In this document: piece after piece, positions 1 through 7,406 of the stretch | Position numbering within the stretch: position 1 is the first letter of the stretch | How the letters are laid out: each line of letters begins with the position of its first letter | Assembly: GCA_022564135.1 (NCBI GenBank) | Contig: JADFLZ010000078.1 | Span: 1 to 8,155 of the forward strand | Origin: Candidatus Zixiibacteriota bacterium | Lineage (GTDB): Bacteria > Zixibacteria > MSB-5A5 > GN15 > FEB-12 | Length of the DNA stretch: 8,155 bases | Reading direction: 5' to 3' | Made by a program: the position numbers and the translations under genes | The notes under the pieces: model-generated | The model's database searches: none | The model's input: the letters and a program-made list of their open reading frames with translations, nothing else | What the model was told of the DNA's origin: nothing

Positions 1-432
1 GTGATTTGTACTATGACTGCACTGGTGATTATTTCTACTGGTATCTGGTCAAGCGGAGATACCGGCGCTGTTTTGACAATGAACGCCTTCGATCAGGGCT
101 TGCCGATTTACGGACGCTGGATGGTATTAGTGGGTATTATGCTTTTTGCCTTTTCTACTGTCATTGCCTGGTCGTATTACGGAGAAAAAGGAATCGAATA
201 TATAGGCGGAACAGCCGCCAAACTTCCTTATAAATGGGTCTATATTCTTTTTACATTGTTAGGCGCCCGTTTTGATTTGCAGGCAGTCTGGGCCTTTGCA
301 GATACCGCCAACGGACTGATGGCCATACCCAACCTGATCGGGCTGATTGCTCTGTCGGGAGTAGTTGTGCGCATGTCCAAAAAATATATGACGGAAAGAA
401 AACAGGGACTTCATAAGCCGTTTAAAAAATAA
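1..432 (+). CDS. Sodium:alanine/glycine symporter (AGCS family), C-terminal part only
   Basis: This is the C-terminal 143 residues of an inner-membrane transporter that couples uptake of alanine or glycine to sodium (or another cation). It begins before the window, so the GTG at base 1 is an internal Val codon, not a start; whole family members are about 450-550 residues. Visible hallmarks are the AGCS core FAFSTVIAWSYYGE at residues 49-62 and the late motif DTANGLMAIPN at 101-111. Hydrophobic helices lie around residues 1-15, 40-57, 78-88 and 104-122, followed by a short basic cytoplasmic tail rich in Lys and Arg. It ends at TAA 430-432 and is followed at once by a hairpin and T-rich tract, so it probably closes a transcription unit. 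Family assignment is secure. Whether alanine, glycine or another small amino acid is the substrate cannot be told. Confidence 0.93.
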   Translation: MICTMTALVIISTGIWSSGDTGAVLTMNAFDQGLPIYGRWMVLVGIMLFAFSTVIAWSYYGEKGIEYIGGTAAKLPYKWVYILFTLLGARFDLQAVWAFADTANGLMAIPNLIGLIALSGVVVRMSKKYMTERKQGLHKPFKK

Positions 433-437
433 CCAGA

Positions 438-470
438 AGCTGGTCTTAGAAAACCGGCTGTTTTACTTTT
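438..470 (+). terminator. Probable Rho-independent terminator after the AGCS symporter gene
   Basis: AGCTGGT (438-444) pairs with ACCGGCT (453-459) through seven base pairs, one of them G-U, across an 8-base loop. GTTTTACTTTT follows at 460-470. The position just after the symporter stop codon suits a terminator. The stem is short and the T tract is interrupted, so its strength is uncertain. The next gene starts only 4 bases after the T tract. Confidence 0.5.
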
Positions 471-473
471 AGC

Positions 474-1889
474 GTGTCTTCACAAAAAACAACTTTCGCA
501 CTGATTTTCTCAGCCACGGTTATAATTAGAATCGCTTTTTATCTGCTCTCAGGTTTTACTGCCGATGACGCTCTTATCACTTTCCGCTACGCTGAAAATA
601 TTATAGCCGGCCACGGCTTCGTCTATAACATAGGTGAAAGAATTCTGGGCACGACCACACCGCTGTTTACTTTTCTGATTGCATTGTTGCTGGCCGTCAA
701 ACTAACCGCCCACAGCGCCGCCTTGCTTATCTCGCTTGTCTGTTCGGGGTTGACTTCGATAATTCTTTACCGCTTTGCACAAAGACTTAGATTTGGAAAA
801 TTTTCACTGCTGCCCCTGCTCGTATATATTTTGTGGCCGCGATCTATTGTTGCTGACACCAGCGGTATGGAAACTGCCCTTTTTTCACTTTTGATAATTG
901 CTGCTTTCTATTTTCAATTTAGAAAAATGCAAATTTACAGCTTGGCCCTGGCCACGCTGGCCACGCTGACCCGGCCGGAAGGCGCTCTATTGCTGGCTCT
1001 CTTATTTGCAGTCAACTGCTATGAAGACAGGCGAAATATCGCAGCTTATTTTATTATTCCGCTATCAATACTTATCCCCTGGCTGGCTTTTTCTTATTTT
1101 TATTTCGGGTCGATTGTGCCCGGCTCTATAACCGGCAAACTGGCTTTGTATTCATATATTGAGACGCGCTCTGCTTTGGAGAAACTGGTGTATCTGCTGG
1201 GCTGGCATAATCCGCTGGGCTGGCTGCTCTCTTTAGCGGCTCTCTTTGGCTGCTGGTGGCTGCTGGCTAAGCAAAATTTTGGAAAACTCGCAATTATCTG
1301 GCTACTAACGATGATAGCTTTTTTTACGTTTAGTAAAACTGCCCTTTTCTTCTGGTATCCGGTGCCGATATATCCTGTCTATCTGCTGCTGGCTGCTGCT
1401 GCTCTGCCATTATTGTGGGACAAACTCAAGATCGATGCCAGCTATAAGCGGCTGTTTTCAATCGGATTACCTTTATTAATTAGCATAACCATGCTTTTTT
1501 ATGGCTACCGTCAGCTTGGCTACTATCAAGAATATGAGAATTATCTAACTGAAGTTCATCAGTCAATCGGTTTGTATCTCAAAAGTAATGCCAAGCCAGA
1601 TGCTGTAGTCGCCGCTCGCTATATTGGCAATACCGGCTATTATAGTAATCTCTATATCTTAGACCGGGACGGGCTGGTAACTCCGTCTGCAGCAGCCTAT
1701 AACAGGCGAGGGGATTATCTTGGCTTCATTCTGGATAACAGACCGGACTGGGTAGTGGCCGCCCCAATGAGAATTACCGGCCGATTTGCCACTGACTTGA
1801 TATTCTTGAGCAATTATGAGCTTATCAAGACATTTGGCTCCGAGAACCGCACCAAGCATAATTTATACCGCCTCCAAAACAGCGAATAA
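474..1889 (+). CDS. GT-C fold membrane glycosyltransferase, family 39-like
   Basis: A 471-residue polytopic membrane protein, predicted to move a sugar from a polyprenyl-phosphate donor to a glycan or protein on the outer face of the cytoplasmic membrane. The first helix (about residues 8-27) is followed by the acidic loop motif DDALITFRYA at 31-40 and GERILGTTTPL at 54-64; DD near the end of the first extracytoplasmic loop is the usual catalytic or metal site of GT-C enzymes. GMETALF (131-137) and TRPEGAL (166-172) are conserved in this group, and a C-terminal soluble part contains GYYSNLYILDRDGLVTP (388-404). Many hydrophobic helices lie between. The GTG at 474 is the only usable start, because a stop lies in frame at 447 and the first helix must be included. 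No Shine-Dalgarno sequence precedes it. Donor and acceptor are unknown. It lies 96 bases before an epimerase gene on the same strand. Confidence 0.85.
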   Translation: MSSQKTTFALIFSATVIIRIAFYLLSGFTADDALITFRYAENIIAGHGFVYNIGERILGTTTPLFTFLIALLLAVKLTAHSAALLISLVCSGLTSIILYRFAQRLRFGKFSLLPLLVYILWPRSIVADTSGMETALFSLLIIAAFYFQFRKMQIYSLALATLATLTRPEGALLLALLFAVNCYEDRRNIAAYFIIPLSILIPWLAFSYFYFGSIVPGSITGKLALYSYIETRSALEKLVYLLGWHNPLGWLLSLAALFGCWWLLAKQNFGKLAIIWLLTMIAFFTFSKTALFFWYPVPIYPVYLLLAAAALPLLWDKLKIDASYKRLFSIGLPLLISITMLFYGYRQLGYYQEYENYLTEVHQSIGLYLKSNAKPDAVVAARYIGNTGYYSNLYILDRDGLVTPSAAAYNRRGDYLGFILDNRPDWVVAAPMRITGRFATDLIFLSNYELIKTFGSENRTKHNLYRLQNSE

Positions 1890-1970
1890 TAATTCAGAAA
1901 GCCTGTTTACGATTAACTAAGAATTACCGATATTGAAATAGTAGCAGAAGTAACAAATTTTAAGAGAATA

Positions 1971-1976
1971 AAGAGA
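1971..1976 (+). promoter_or_regulatory. Weak ribosome binding site of the epimerase gene
   Basis: AAGAGA lies 9 bases before the ATG at 1986, within a purine-rich leader that repeats AAGAGA at 1962-1967. It is one of the few Shine-Dalgarno-like sequences before a start in this window and supports ATG 1986 as the start. Confidence 0.4.
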
Positions 1977-1985
1977 CTCAATTAA

Positions 1986-2948
1986 ATGAAATATTTGATA
2001 ACCGGCGGTGCCGGATTTATTGGCTCAAACATAGCAGCCAGACTGGTCGCAGACGGTCACAAGGTTAGAATTTTAGACAATTTTTCTTCCGGACGCGAAG
2101 AAAACTTAGCAGCTATAGCGGATAAAATAGAAATCCGCCGCGGCAACATCTGTGATTTTGAAACGGTTTCAGAGGCAGTCCAGAAGGCCGACTGTGTCTT
2201 TCATCTGGCCGCCCTGCCATCGGTTCCCCGTTCTATAAAGGACCCGCTAGCCTCAAACGAAGTTAACGTAAACGGAACCTTGTACGTGCTTGAAGCATCC
2301 CGCCGCGCCGGAGTCAAAAAAGTTGTCTGCTCTTCATCATCCTCGGTTTATGGTGAATCCGAAGAGCTTCCCAAACATGAAAATTTAGAGCCTCATCCCC
2401 TTTCTCCGTATGCGGTCACTAAACTGACCGGCGAGCACTACTGTCGGGTCTACTGGGAACTGTACAAATTCCCGACTGTCTCTCTCAGATATTTCAATAT
2501 ATTCGGTCCCAATCAGAGCCCGGACAGCGAGTACGCTGCTGTCATCCCTAAATTTATAACAGCCATTATGAATGGTGAAAACCCGGTTGTATTTGGCGAC
2601 GGTAAACAGTCTCGCGATTTTACCTATATTGATAACGCAGTAGCAGCTAATTTACTGGCCGCCGCTAATGATGATATAGTCGGCACTGAGTATAATGTGG
2701 CCTGCGGCGCACAATTTACTCTTAATCAGCTGCTGGACAATCTGGGCGATATCATGGGCAAAAAAGTAGAGCCTCAGTATGATCCCCCCCGGCAGGGAGA
2801 TATCCTGCATTCTTATGCGGATATTTCCAAGTTAAGCGCTCACGGCTATAAACCATCGGTAGGATTTCTTGATGGACTCAAGAAAACCGTTGAATTTTAC
2901 ACTTCCGTACCCGCGCAAACCGAAACTGTCTCCAAAGCTGCCGGTTAA
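1986..2948 (+). CDS. NAD-dependent UDP-sugar 4-epimerase-like extended SDR
   Basis: A cytoplasmic 320-residue enzyme of the extended short-chain dehydrogenase family, the length usual for UDP-glucose/UDP-GlcNAc 4-epimerases. It shows the NAD-binding loop GGAGFIG (7-13), Asp31 at the end of the second strand (binds the NAD ribose), the serine run SSSSS before VYG (116-123) and the catalytic YxxxK as Tyr142/Lys146. RYFNIFGP (168-175) and DGKQSRDFTYI (205-215) are typical substrate-domain motifs. The wording around AAVIPKF and SRDFTYIDN recalls WbpP-type UDP-N-acetylglucosamine 4-epimerases more than GalE, but other 4-epimerases or dehydratases of the same fold cannot be excluded. It probably supplies a nucleotide sugar for glycan assembly together with the upstream glycosyltransferase. 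The ATG at 1986 directly precedes the first beta strand, MKYLITGG, so the start is well placed. Confidence 0.9.
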   Translation: MKYLITGGAGFIGSNIAARLVADGHKVRILDNFSSGREENLAAIADKIEIRRGNICDFETVSEAVQKADCVFHLAALPSVPRSIKDPLASNEVNVNGTLYVLEASRRAGVKKVVCSSSSSVYGESEELPKHENLEPHPLSPYAVTKLTGEHYCRVYWELYKFPTVSLRYFNIFGPNQSPDSEYAAVIPKFITAIMNGENPVVFGDGKQSRDFTYIDNAVAANLLAAANDDIVGTEYNVACGAQFTLNQLLDNLGDIMGKKVEPQYDPPRQGDILHSYADISKLSAHGYKPSVGFLDGLKKTVEFYTSVPAQTETVSKAAG

Positions 2949-3018
2949 AATAGTGCTGAATTGCCTGGCCAATACTGCTGATTGAACAAATCTGACAGCC
3001 GTACGTTTTAGTCGATAG

Positions 3019-3024
3019 TATAAT
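3019..3024 (+). promoter_or_regulatory. Possible -10 element for the subtilase gene
   Basis: TATAAT, a perfect sigma-70 -10 hexamer, lies 26 bases before the ATG at 3051, with a second TATACT at 3027-3032. No convincing -35 is found at the right distance: CTGACA at 2992-2997 is 21 bases away. The call rests on one hexamer in AT-rich DNA. Confidence 0.3.
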
Positions 3025-3050
3025 GATATACTAAAAATTATTCTTTTTTT

Positions 3051-5903
3051 ATGAAAACAACTTTGTTCATACTGACATCTGCTCTTTTGCTTCTTTTGGC
3101 GCCGCTTGTTACGGCCGGAAATTTGTCACCTGAACTGTCATCTGAAATATCAAACATGGCCAAAGATTCGCTGGTAGCTGTCTGGATTCAGCTTCCAAAA
3201 GTGAAAACTCTACCTGCTAATAATTCAAAATCAGCTGCTCCTGCGACCAGAGCAAAAAGATATAGCCAGAAATATAATTCCTTGAAGTCTGCGCACCAGG
3301 CCTCTCAACAGCAGCTGCTGGGCAGCCTTAAGCGGTTAAGAGCCAGCGGAAAGTCTGCCGGGATAAAGCCCAGCTGGCTGGCCAATGTTGTCGAAGCAAA
3401 AATTGCCGCCGGTGAGTTGGAAAAATTATCAAAAAGAAATGACATCAAGACTATATACCTGCTTCCGGAACTGACTTCAATTCAACCAGACAATACTCAG
3501 GCACAGCAGTCGCCTTCTTTATCAGCCGGCACTCAATCAAATCTTATTTATATCAATGCCGACCAGGCCTGGCTGGCAGGCTTTACCGGTGCCGGACGAG
3601 TTATCTGCTCGTTTGATACCGGAGTCGATGGTGACCACCCGGCTCTTTATAACAGCTGGAAAGGTCACGATGGTGACTCCGCCGCCGCCTGGTTTGACCC
3701 GCGCGATGGTCAGCCGTTTCCTCATAATACCCGGGGAGATATCCACGGCACCCATATAATGGGAATAATGGTCGGGCATGATGGCAGTGACACCGTCGGA
3801 GTTGCTCTCGACGCTAAATGGATTTCGGCTGCCATAGTTGATATAACCGGCGCTTCTTATATTGATGCTTTTGAGTGGGCGGCCAATCCCGACGGCGACC
3901 CCAATTCGATGGCTGACGTGCCTGATGTAATTAATCATAGCTGGGGCTTAAGAGATATTGGCTGTCAGGAAGTTTTTTACGAACTGATTGAAAATCTTGA
4001 AGCTCTGGGGATTGTAAATATTTTTGCGGCTGGAAATGACGGCCAGTTCGGAAGTTCCACTATTCGTAACCCGGCTAATCGTGCTCTGGATTCAATCGAC
4101 TGCTTTGCAGTTGGTGCTGTTCAGTTAACTACCCCTACCACTATTTGGTCTGGTTCTTCAAGAGGCCCGTCAGATTGCAACGGCGCTATAAAGCCAAATG
4201 TCACAGCGCCGGGACAGGGCGTTCGCTCTACTACGCCGAACGGCTTTTATGGTTCTCTTTCGGGAACTTCTATCGCAGCTCCGCACGTCTCCGGTTTGGT
4301 AGCCCTGATGCGGCAGAAAAACCCCAATGCCACCGTAGCTGAAATCAAGACAGCTATATTAACTTCAACTCAGCAGTTTGGCCTGGCTCTTCCCGACAAT
4401 ACATTCGGCTGGGGGGTGATTGATTGTATGGCGGCACTCAATAAAATTTCTGCTGCCAACCCTGACCCGAATATTCGAGTCTACGATTTCGATCATGAAG
4501 CTGTTTCTGCCGGCGGCACTTTCAGAGGAAGATTGATACTTCAAAATCTGGGAGCAGATGTTTCTCTTGTCTCAGTAAGTATCATTGGCAGTGATGTTAA
4601 TTTAGCAGTGACCAGCGGCTCGGCTTTCTTTGGGTTTATTGGCAATAATGATACCGTCAGTTCAAACGACAGTATAATCGTAAATGTTTCGTCAGCAGTT
4701 GAAGATGGTGCTGTCTTGAGTTTAGACTTAGAAATCACCAACGGCTCAAGCTACACCGACACTACCAAAATCTATTTCTCGGTAGGTGAGCCTACCGAAA
4801 GATCGCTGGTGTCACACAATGTCGGCAATATAGAATTCGGAGTCAGCAACTTCGGCACTTACGGACTTGGTCCGCCAGGATTCGGTTCATTCTTTCCGAT
4901 TGGAGGACCGGGATTCACTTACAATGGCGGCTTTAATGATCTCTTTGAAGGCGGACTACTTATTGCAACTGATGCGCAGCATGTATCAGACGGCATCCGC
5001 AATTCTATAGGTGAGCCCGATGGCGATTTCCGGGTTCTACCCGGCGGAAATATTCAGATTGATTTACTGGGCTCAGAGACAGCGCAAAAGACAAAAGCTA
5101 TCTTTGATGACAGCCGTGCCGAAAACCCGATTGGCATTAGTGTCAAGCAGCTTACTTATACTTTCCCTGAAACCGAAAATGACGATTTTGTTATTCTCAG
5201 ATATATTTTAACCAATGACAACCCGTTTTCACTTACTGGCGTCTACGTCGGACTGTATTTTGACTGGGATATTAAATCATTTGCTTTTAATGCCGGAGGC
5301 TATGAAAACTCTACCGGAATCAGCTGGATAGCTTATAACGGACTAAGCGGCTTAGAAGACTTTCGCGCGACTGTCGTCTTAGACGGCTTACAAGCGGGAA
5401 CATTAACTGATTTAGGCTCGGCAGTTTATTATCCTGAAGGCTATACCGAGTCAGAAAAGTTTTTGGCACTGACGGCCGGATTTGGTTCGGCCACAACCTA
5501 CGCTACAGCTAAGTTTGACCTGTTTCAGGTCATATCAGTTGGACCAATAAGTCTGACTGCCGGACAAAGCAGGACTGTTTCATTCGCAATTATAGCCGGC
5601 AACAGTATGACCGAAGTGGAAAACAGCGCCGGTTCGGCTCTGGCTGTTTATGATTCACTCATTAACGGTTGCTGTAGTGAACTATCCGGAGATGTAAATA
5701 ACGATTCGTCACCGATACCTAATGTTCTGGACTTGACCTATCTGGTTGATTTTATTTTCCGCGGGGGACCTGCTGCAGTATGCCCGCAGGAAGCAAATCT
5801 TGATGGCAGCTTGTTACCGGGTCCGACCATCCTGGATTTAACTTACATTATTGATGTTATTTTCAGAGGCGGCCCCGACCCGATTGCCTGTCCCGGCTAT
5901 TAG
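3051..5903 (+). CDS. Secreted subtilisin-like serine protease (S8) with C-terminal dockerin-like repeats
   Basis: A 950-residue exported endopeptidase. Residues 1-22 form a Sec signal peptide: Lys2, a hydrophobic core ALLLLLAPLV, and a cut probably after TAG. Residues about 24-165 look like a propeptide that would be removed on activation. The peptidase domain spans about 165-465 with a complete triad: Asp189 in SFDTGVD, His232 in DIHGTH and Ser407 in LSGTSIAAPH; Asn329 in FAAGND is the oxyanion-hole residue. Residues about 475-580 look like a beta-sandwich. Residues 580-870 form a long region, including LFEGGLLIATD and YVGLYFDWD, of a type seen in large secreted proteins of FCB-group bacteria. 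Residues 874-950 hold two dockerin-like repeats. No Shine-Dalgarno sequence is present; the leader reads TTATTCTTTTTTT. Catalytic activity is well supported; the target is unknown. It may act on extracellular protein as food or process exported proteins. Confidence 0.95.
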   Translation: MKTTLFILTSALLLLLAPLVTAGNLSPELSSEISNMAKDSLVAVWIQLPKVKTLPANNSKSAAPATRAKRYSQKYNSLKSAHQASQQQLLGSLKRLRASGKSAGIKPSWLANVVEAKIAAGELEKLSKRNDIKTIYLLPELTSIQPDNTQAQQSPSLSAGTQSNLIYINADQAWLAGFTGAGRVICSFDTGVDGDHPALYNSWKGHDGDSAAAWFDPRDGQPFPHNTRGDIHGTHIMGIMVGHDGSDTVGVALDAKWISAAIVDITGASYIDAFEWAANPDGDPNSMADVPDVINHSWGLRDIGCQEVFYELIENLEALGIVNIFAAGNDGQFGSSTIRNPANRALDSIDCFAVGAVQLTTPTTIWSGSSRGPSDCNGAIKPNVTAPGQGVRSTTPNGFYGSLSGTSIAAPHVSGLVALMRQKNPNATVAEIKTAILTSTQQFGLALPDNTFGWGVIDCMAALNKISAANPDPNIRVYDFDHEAVSAGGTFRGRLILQNLGADVSLVSVSIIGSDVNLAVTSGSAFFGFIGNNDTVSSNDSIIVNVSSAVEDGAVLSLDLEITNGSSYTDTTKIYFSVGEPTERSLVSHNVGNIEFGVSNFGTYGLGPPGFGSFFPIGGPGFTYNGGFNDLFEGGLLIATDAQHVSDGIRNSIGEPDGDFRVLPGGNIQIDLLGSETAQKTKAIFDDSRAENPIGISVKQLTYTFPETENDDFVILRYILTNDNPFSLTGVYVGLYFDWDIKSFAFNAGGYENSTGISWIAYNGLSGLEDFRATVVLDGLQAGTLTDLGSAVYYPEGYTESEKFLALTAGFGSATTYATAKFDLFQVISVGPISLTAGQSRTVSFAIIAGNSMTEVENSAGSALAVYDSLINGCCSELSGDVNNDSSPIPNVLDLTYLVDFIFRGGPAAVCPQEANLDGSLLPGPTILDLTYIIDVIFRGGPDPIACPGY
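5670..5900 (+). repeat. Two dockerin-like repeats (35-residue period) at the protease C-terminus
   Basis: Within the subtilase, residues 880-907 and 915-942 align without gaps at a period of exactly 35 residues (105 bases). Each ends LDLTY-x-x-D-x-IFRGGP, and the tract opens with a CysCys pair at 874-875. The first copy keeps dockerin-type acidic ligands (Asp881, Asn883, Asp885, Asp894). The second has Asn916, Asp918, Ser920 and Asp929. The loop is about two residues longer than in clostridial type I dockerins. The DNA of the two copies has diverged, so this is an old protein repeat, not a recent duplication. Confidence 0.75.
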
Positions 5904-5916
5904 CAATAGCACTTTT
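5896..5916 (+). terminator. Weak hairpin between the convergent protease and unknown genes
   Basis: GCTATT (5896-5901) pairs with AATAGC (5905-5910) across a 3-base loop and is followed by ACTTTT. The stem overlaps the subtilase stop codon TAG (5901-5903). It is the only hairpin seen in the 17-base gap between the convergent genes. A six-base AT-rich stem would be a weak terminator. Confidence 0.25.
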
Positions 5917-5920
5917 AAAC

Positions 5921-7027
5921 CTAATTATAAAACGACATCGCTCTTAAGCCTGTCTGATTTTTTATAAAATTGGCCTGACTTTTATAATGGCAAAAGATAA
6001 GCCGTTTATCTTCAGGTACCTTTGAAAAATCAAAATCACCTTTGTGCCTGAATTCTTTTTCATTCCTCCAGTCTGTTTTCTTTCCAGCCGACTGCCACCA
6101 CCAGTTATCCTGCCCGTCTATTGGCTTTTTTTGTGACGGCTGGTAATAGCGAACTTCTTTTATGCCGTGTGCTATCGCATAATTTCGTTCAATGCCGATT
6201 CCAAACGGCTCAAAGGACATCTGGTTATACCGCCTGCGCCATTTCATCAGACGTATGGCCTCTTTCGGGACAAGAGCTGAAAAACAAACTGTTTTGACAT
6301 TAGAGGGCATGTTCTTTGACGATGCCATGATAGACTGACCGCTCAGAATCTGGCGCAAAGTATCAAAGGCCGTTCGCCGGTATTTATCTGAGCCAAATAC
6401 CGACCTGTAAAATTCGAGTTTGTTTTCATCTGGCCAGCTAGAATTCGTGGCCCTCGTCCAGTGGATCAAATATGACTTTTCTAATTCCTTAATCTTATTT
6501 GAAAGAGCGCTGCTGTCGATTTGGTAAGCAAGTTTACTTTTCTTCTTTTCGTATTCAGTTTCAAATTCTCTGACAATAGTTTTCCCGTCTGCCTCTGATT
6601 TTGATAACAGCTTAGACATATTTCCGCCCGGCCTGACAGACACCGGCATGAGAATATCTGCCTGGTCGATTATAGTTTCGTCCCGGATACTTGCCAGTTG
6701 CGCATGCGTTGGGTCACTGGAACTTTTGCTATTGATTCTATCAAACTTCACTCTGCTGGCTGACAGACAAAACTGGCGGAAAATTTTTGACTTAAGCAGT
6801 TCGAAACTTGAATTTCCGCTGACCGGCAGCAGCAGCCTCAGCGGAACATCATTAAGCACGGCGCAGGCTGTTATTATCTCCCAGTTACGGCTGCCTACAG
6901 ATGAGATGAGAGTCAGCTTTTCTCTCTTAACAAAGCCAACCGCCTCACTTAGTTTTCTGACCCAAGGCTCTGAAAGCGAAGGCCTCAGGCACTGCCGGGA
7001 TAAAATTATAGCTGCGCTTTTTGACAA
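5921..7027 (-). CDS. Two-domain protein of unknown function: SLOG/Rossmann-like N-half, AbiGi/DUF2971-like C-half
   Basis: A soluble 368-residue protein with no signal peptide or membrane helix. The N-terminal half (1-150) alternates strands and helices, with VGSRNWEIITA at 44-54 and the striking RDETIIDQADILMPVSVRPGG at 115-135. The Asp-Ile-Leu-Met-Pro-Val-Ser plus PGGN pattern resembles nucleotide-binding SLOG (DprA/LOG-type) folds. The C-terminal half carries YLIHWTRA (186-193), VCFSALVP (247-254), FEPFGIGIERNYAIAHGIK (272-290) and W320-x-x-E323-x-E325-x-R327 followed by HKGDFDF. This W-E-E-R pattern and the VCFS/FGIGI blocks recall AbiGi-type and DUF2971-type domains found near phage-defence loci. 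The start is TTG; TGA lies 11 codons upstream and the next possible start would cut into the first domain. It lies 37 bases after the metal-permease remnant, same strand, and converges on the protease gene. The function is not known; both domain resemblances are inferred from motifs. Confidence 0.8.
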   Translation of the reverse strand: MSKSAAIILSRQCLRPSLSEPWVRKLSEAVGFVKREKLTLISSVGSRNWEIITACAVLNDVPLRLLLPVSGNSSFELLKSKIFRQFCLSASRVKFDRINSKSSSDPTHAQLASIRDETIIDQADILMPVSVRPGGNMSKLLSKSEADGKTIVREFETEYEKKKSKLAYQIDSSALSNKIKELEKSYLIHWTRATNSSWPDENKLEFYRSVFGSDKYRRTAFDTLRQILSGQSIMASSKNMPSNVKTVCFSALVPKEAIRLMKWRRRYNQMSFEPFGIGIERNYAIAHGIKEVRYYQPSQKKPIDGQDNWWWQSAGKKTDWRNEKEFRHKGDFDFSKVPEDKRLIFCHYKSQANFIKNQTGLRAMSFYN

Positions 7028-7064
7028 GAGCTGAGAGTTACTTATAGATTTAAAATTTCAGTTA

Positions 7065-7406
7065 TCAGGCGTTATCGCCTGCTTCTTGAAGAGAAACTGT
7101 GCTCAAAGCCTGGGTTCTGTCAATCACATTTCTAATAATCAGGGTCAGAGCGAAAATAAGCCCGCCGGCAACAGCCATAAACCCGGCGATAGATGTATTT
7201 GTAAGCGTCGCCCCGTAATAGCCGCCGAGGGCCGAGGCCACTCCGAATAAGACCGATAAAATCAGCATTAGCCGTAAATTTCTGGTAATTAAAAAGGCGG
7301 TGGCGCCGGGAATTATTAGCATGGCCACTACTAAAATTGCACCAACCGATTCAAAGGCGGCTACGACCGTTAGCGCCACCACCGAAATCAGCAAATAGTG
7401 CCATAA
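7065..7406 (-). pseudogene. 3' remnant of an ABC-3 family metal (Zn/Mn/Fe) transporter permease, N-terminal half missing
   Basis: Encodes about the last 110 residues of an inner-membrane permease that, with an ATPase and a metal-binding protein, imports zinc, manganese or iron. Whole members are about 270-300 residues, so the N-terminal 60% is gone. From the TTG at 7394 the hallmark is FESVGAILVVAMLIIPGATA (residues 14-33), the conserved late-helix segment of ZnuB/MntB/TroC proteins; two further helices follow at about 41-57 and 66-88. Homology begins a little upstream of the TTG, with Trp-His-Tyr in the same frame, showing that the TTG is not the native start. Upstream the frame meets TAA at 7427-7425. 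The fragment is fused out of frame to a DtxR N-terminus. The TTG overlaps the TGA that ends that fragment (7390-7388), so reinitiation is possible, but the product could not form a normal transporter. Confidence 0.85.

Noticed and set aside
948..970. Short tandem repeat CTGGCCACG x2 plus a partial third copy in the glycosyltransferase gene
   Set aside because: It encodes the repeated Leu-Ala-Thr of a membrane helix; it is too short to count as a repeat element.
1378..1408. CTG-rich microsatellite-like run
   Set aside because: It encodes Leu/Ala of a membrane helix (LLLAAAALPLL) and shows no pure repeat units of useful length.
1890..1985. TTGAAA (1933-1938) as a -35 box for a separate epimerase promoter
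   Set aside because: No good -10 hexamer lies 16-18 bases downstream; TTTTAA at about 19 bases is too weak to support a promoter call.
3537..3938. 133-codon open frame antisense to the subtilase gene, and smaller frames within 3556-5211
   Set aside because: They lie inside the catalytic-domain or middle-region coding sequence, have no recognisable family or signal, and follow from the codon bias of the true frame.
6648..7034. 128-codon plus-strand open frame opposite the unknown two-domain gene
   Set aside because: The minus-strand frame has dense conserved-looking motifs over the same bases; the plus-strand product shows none and looks like a shadow.
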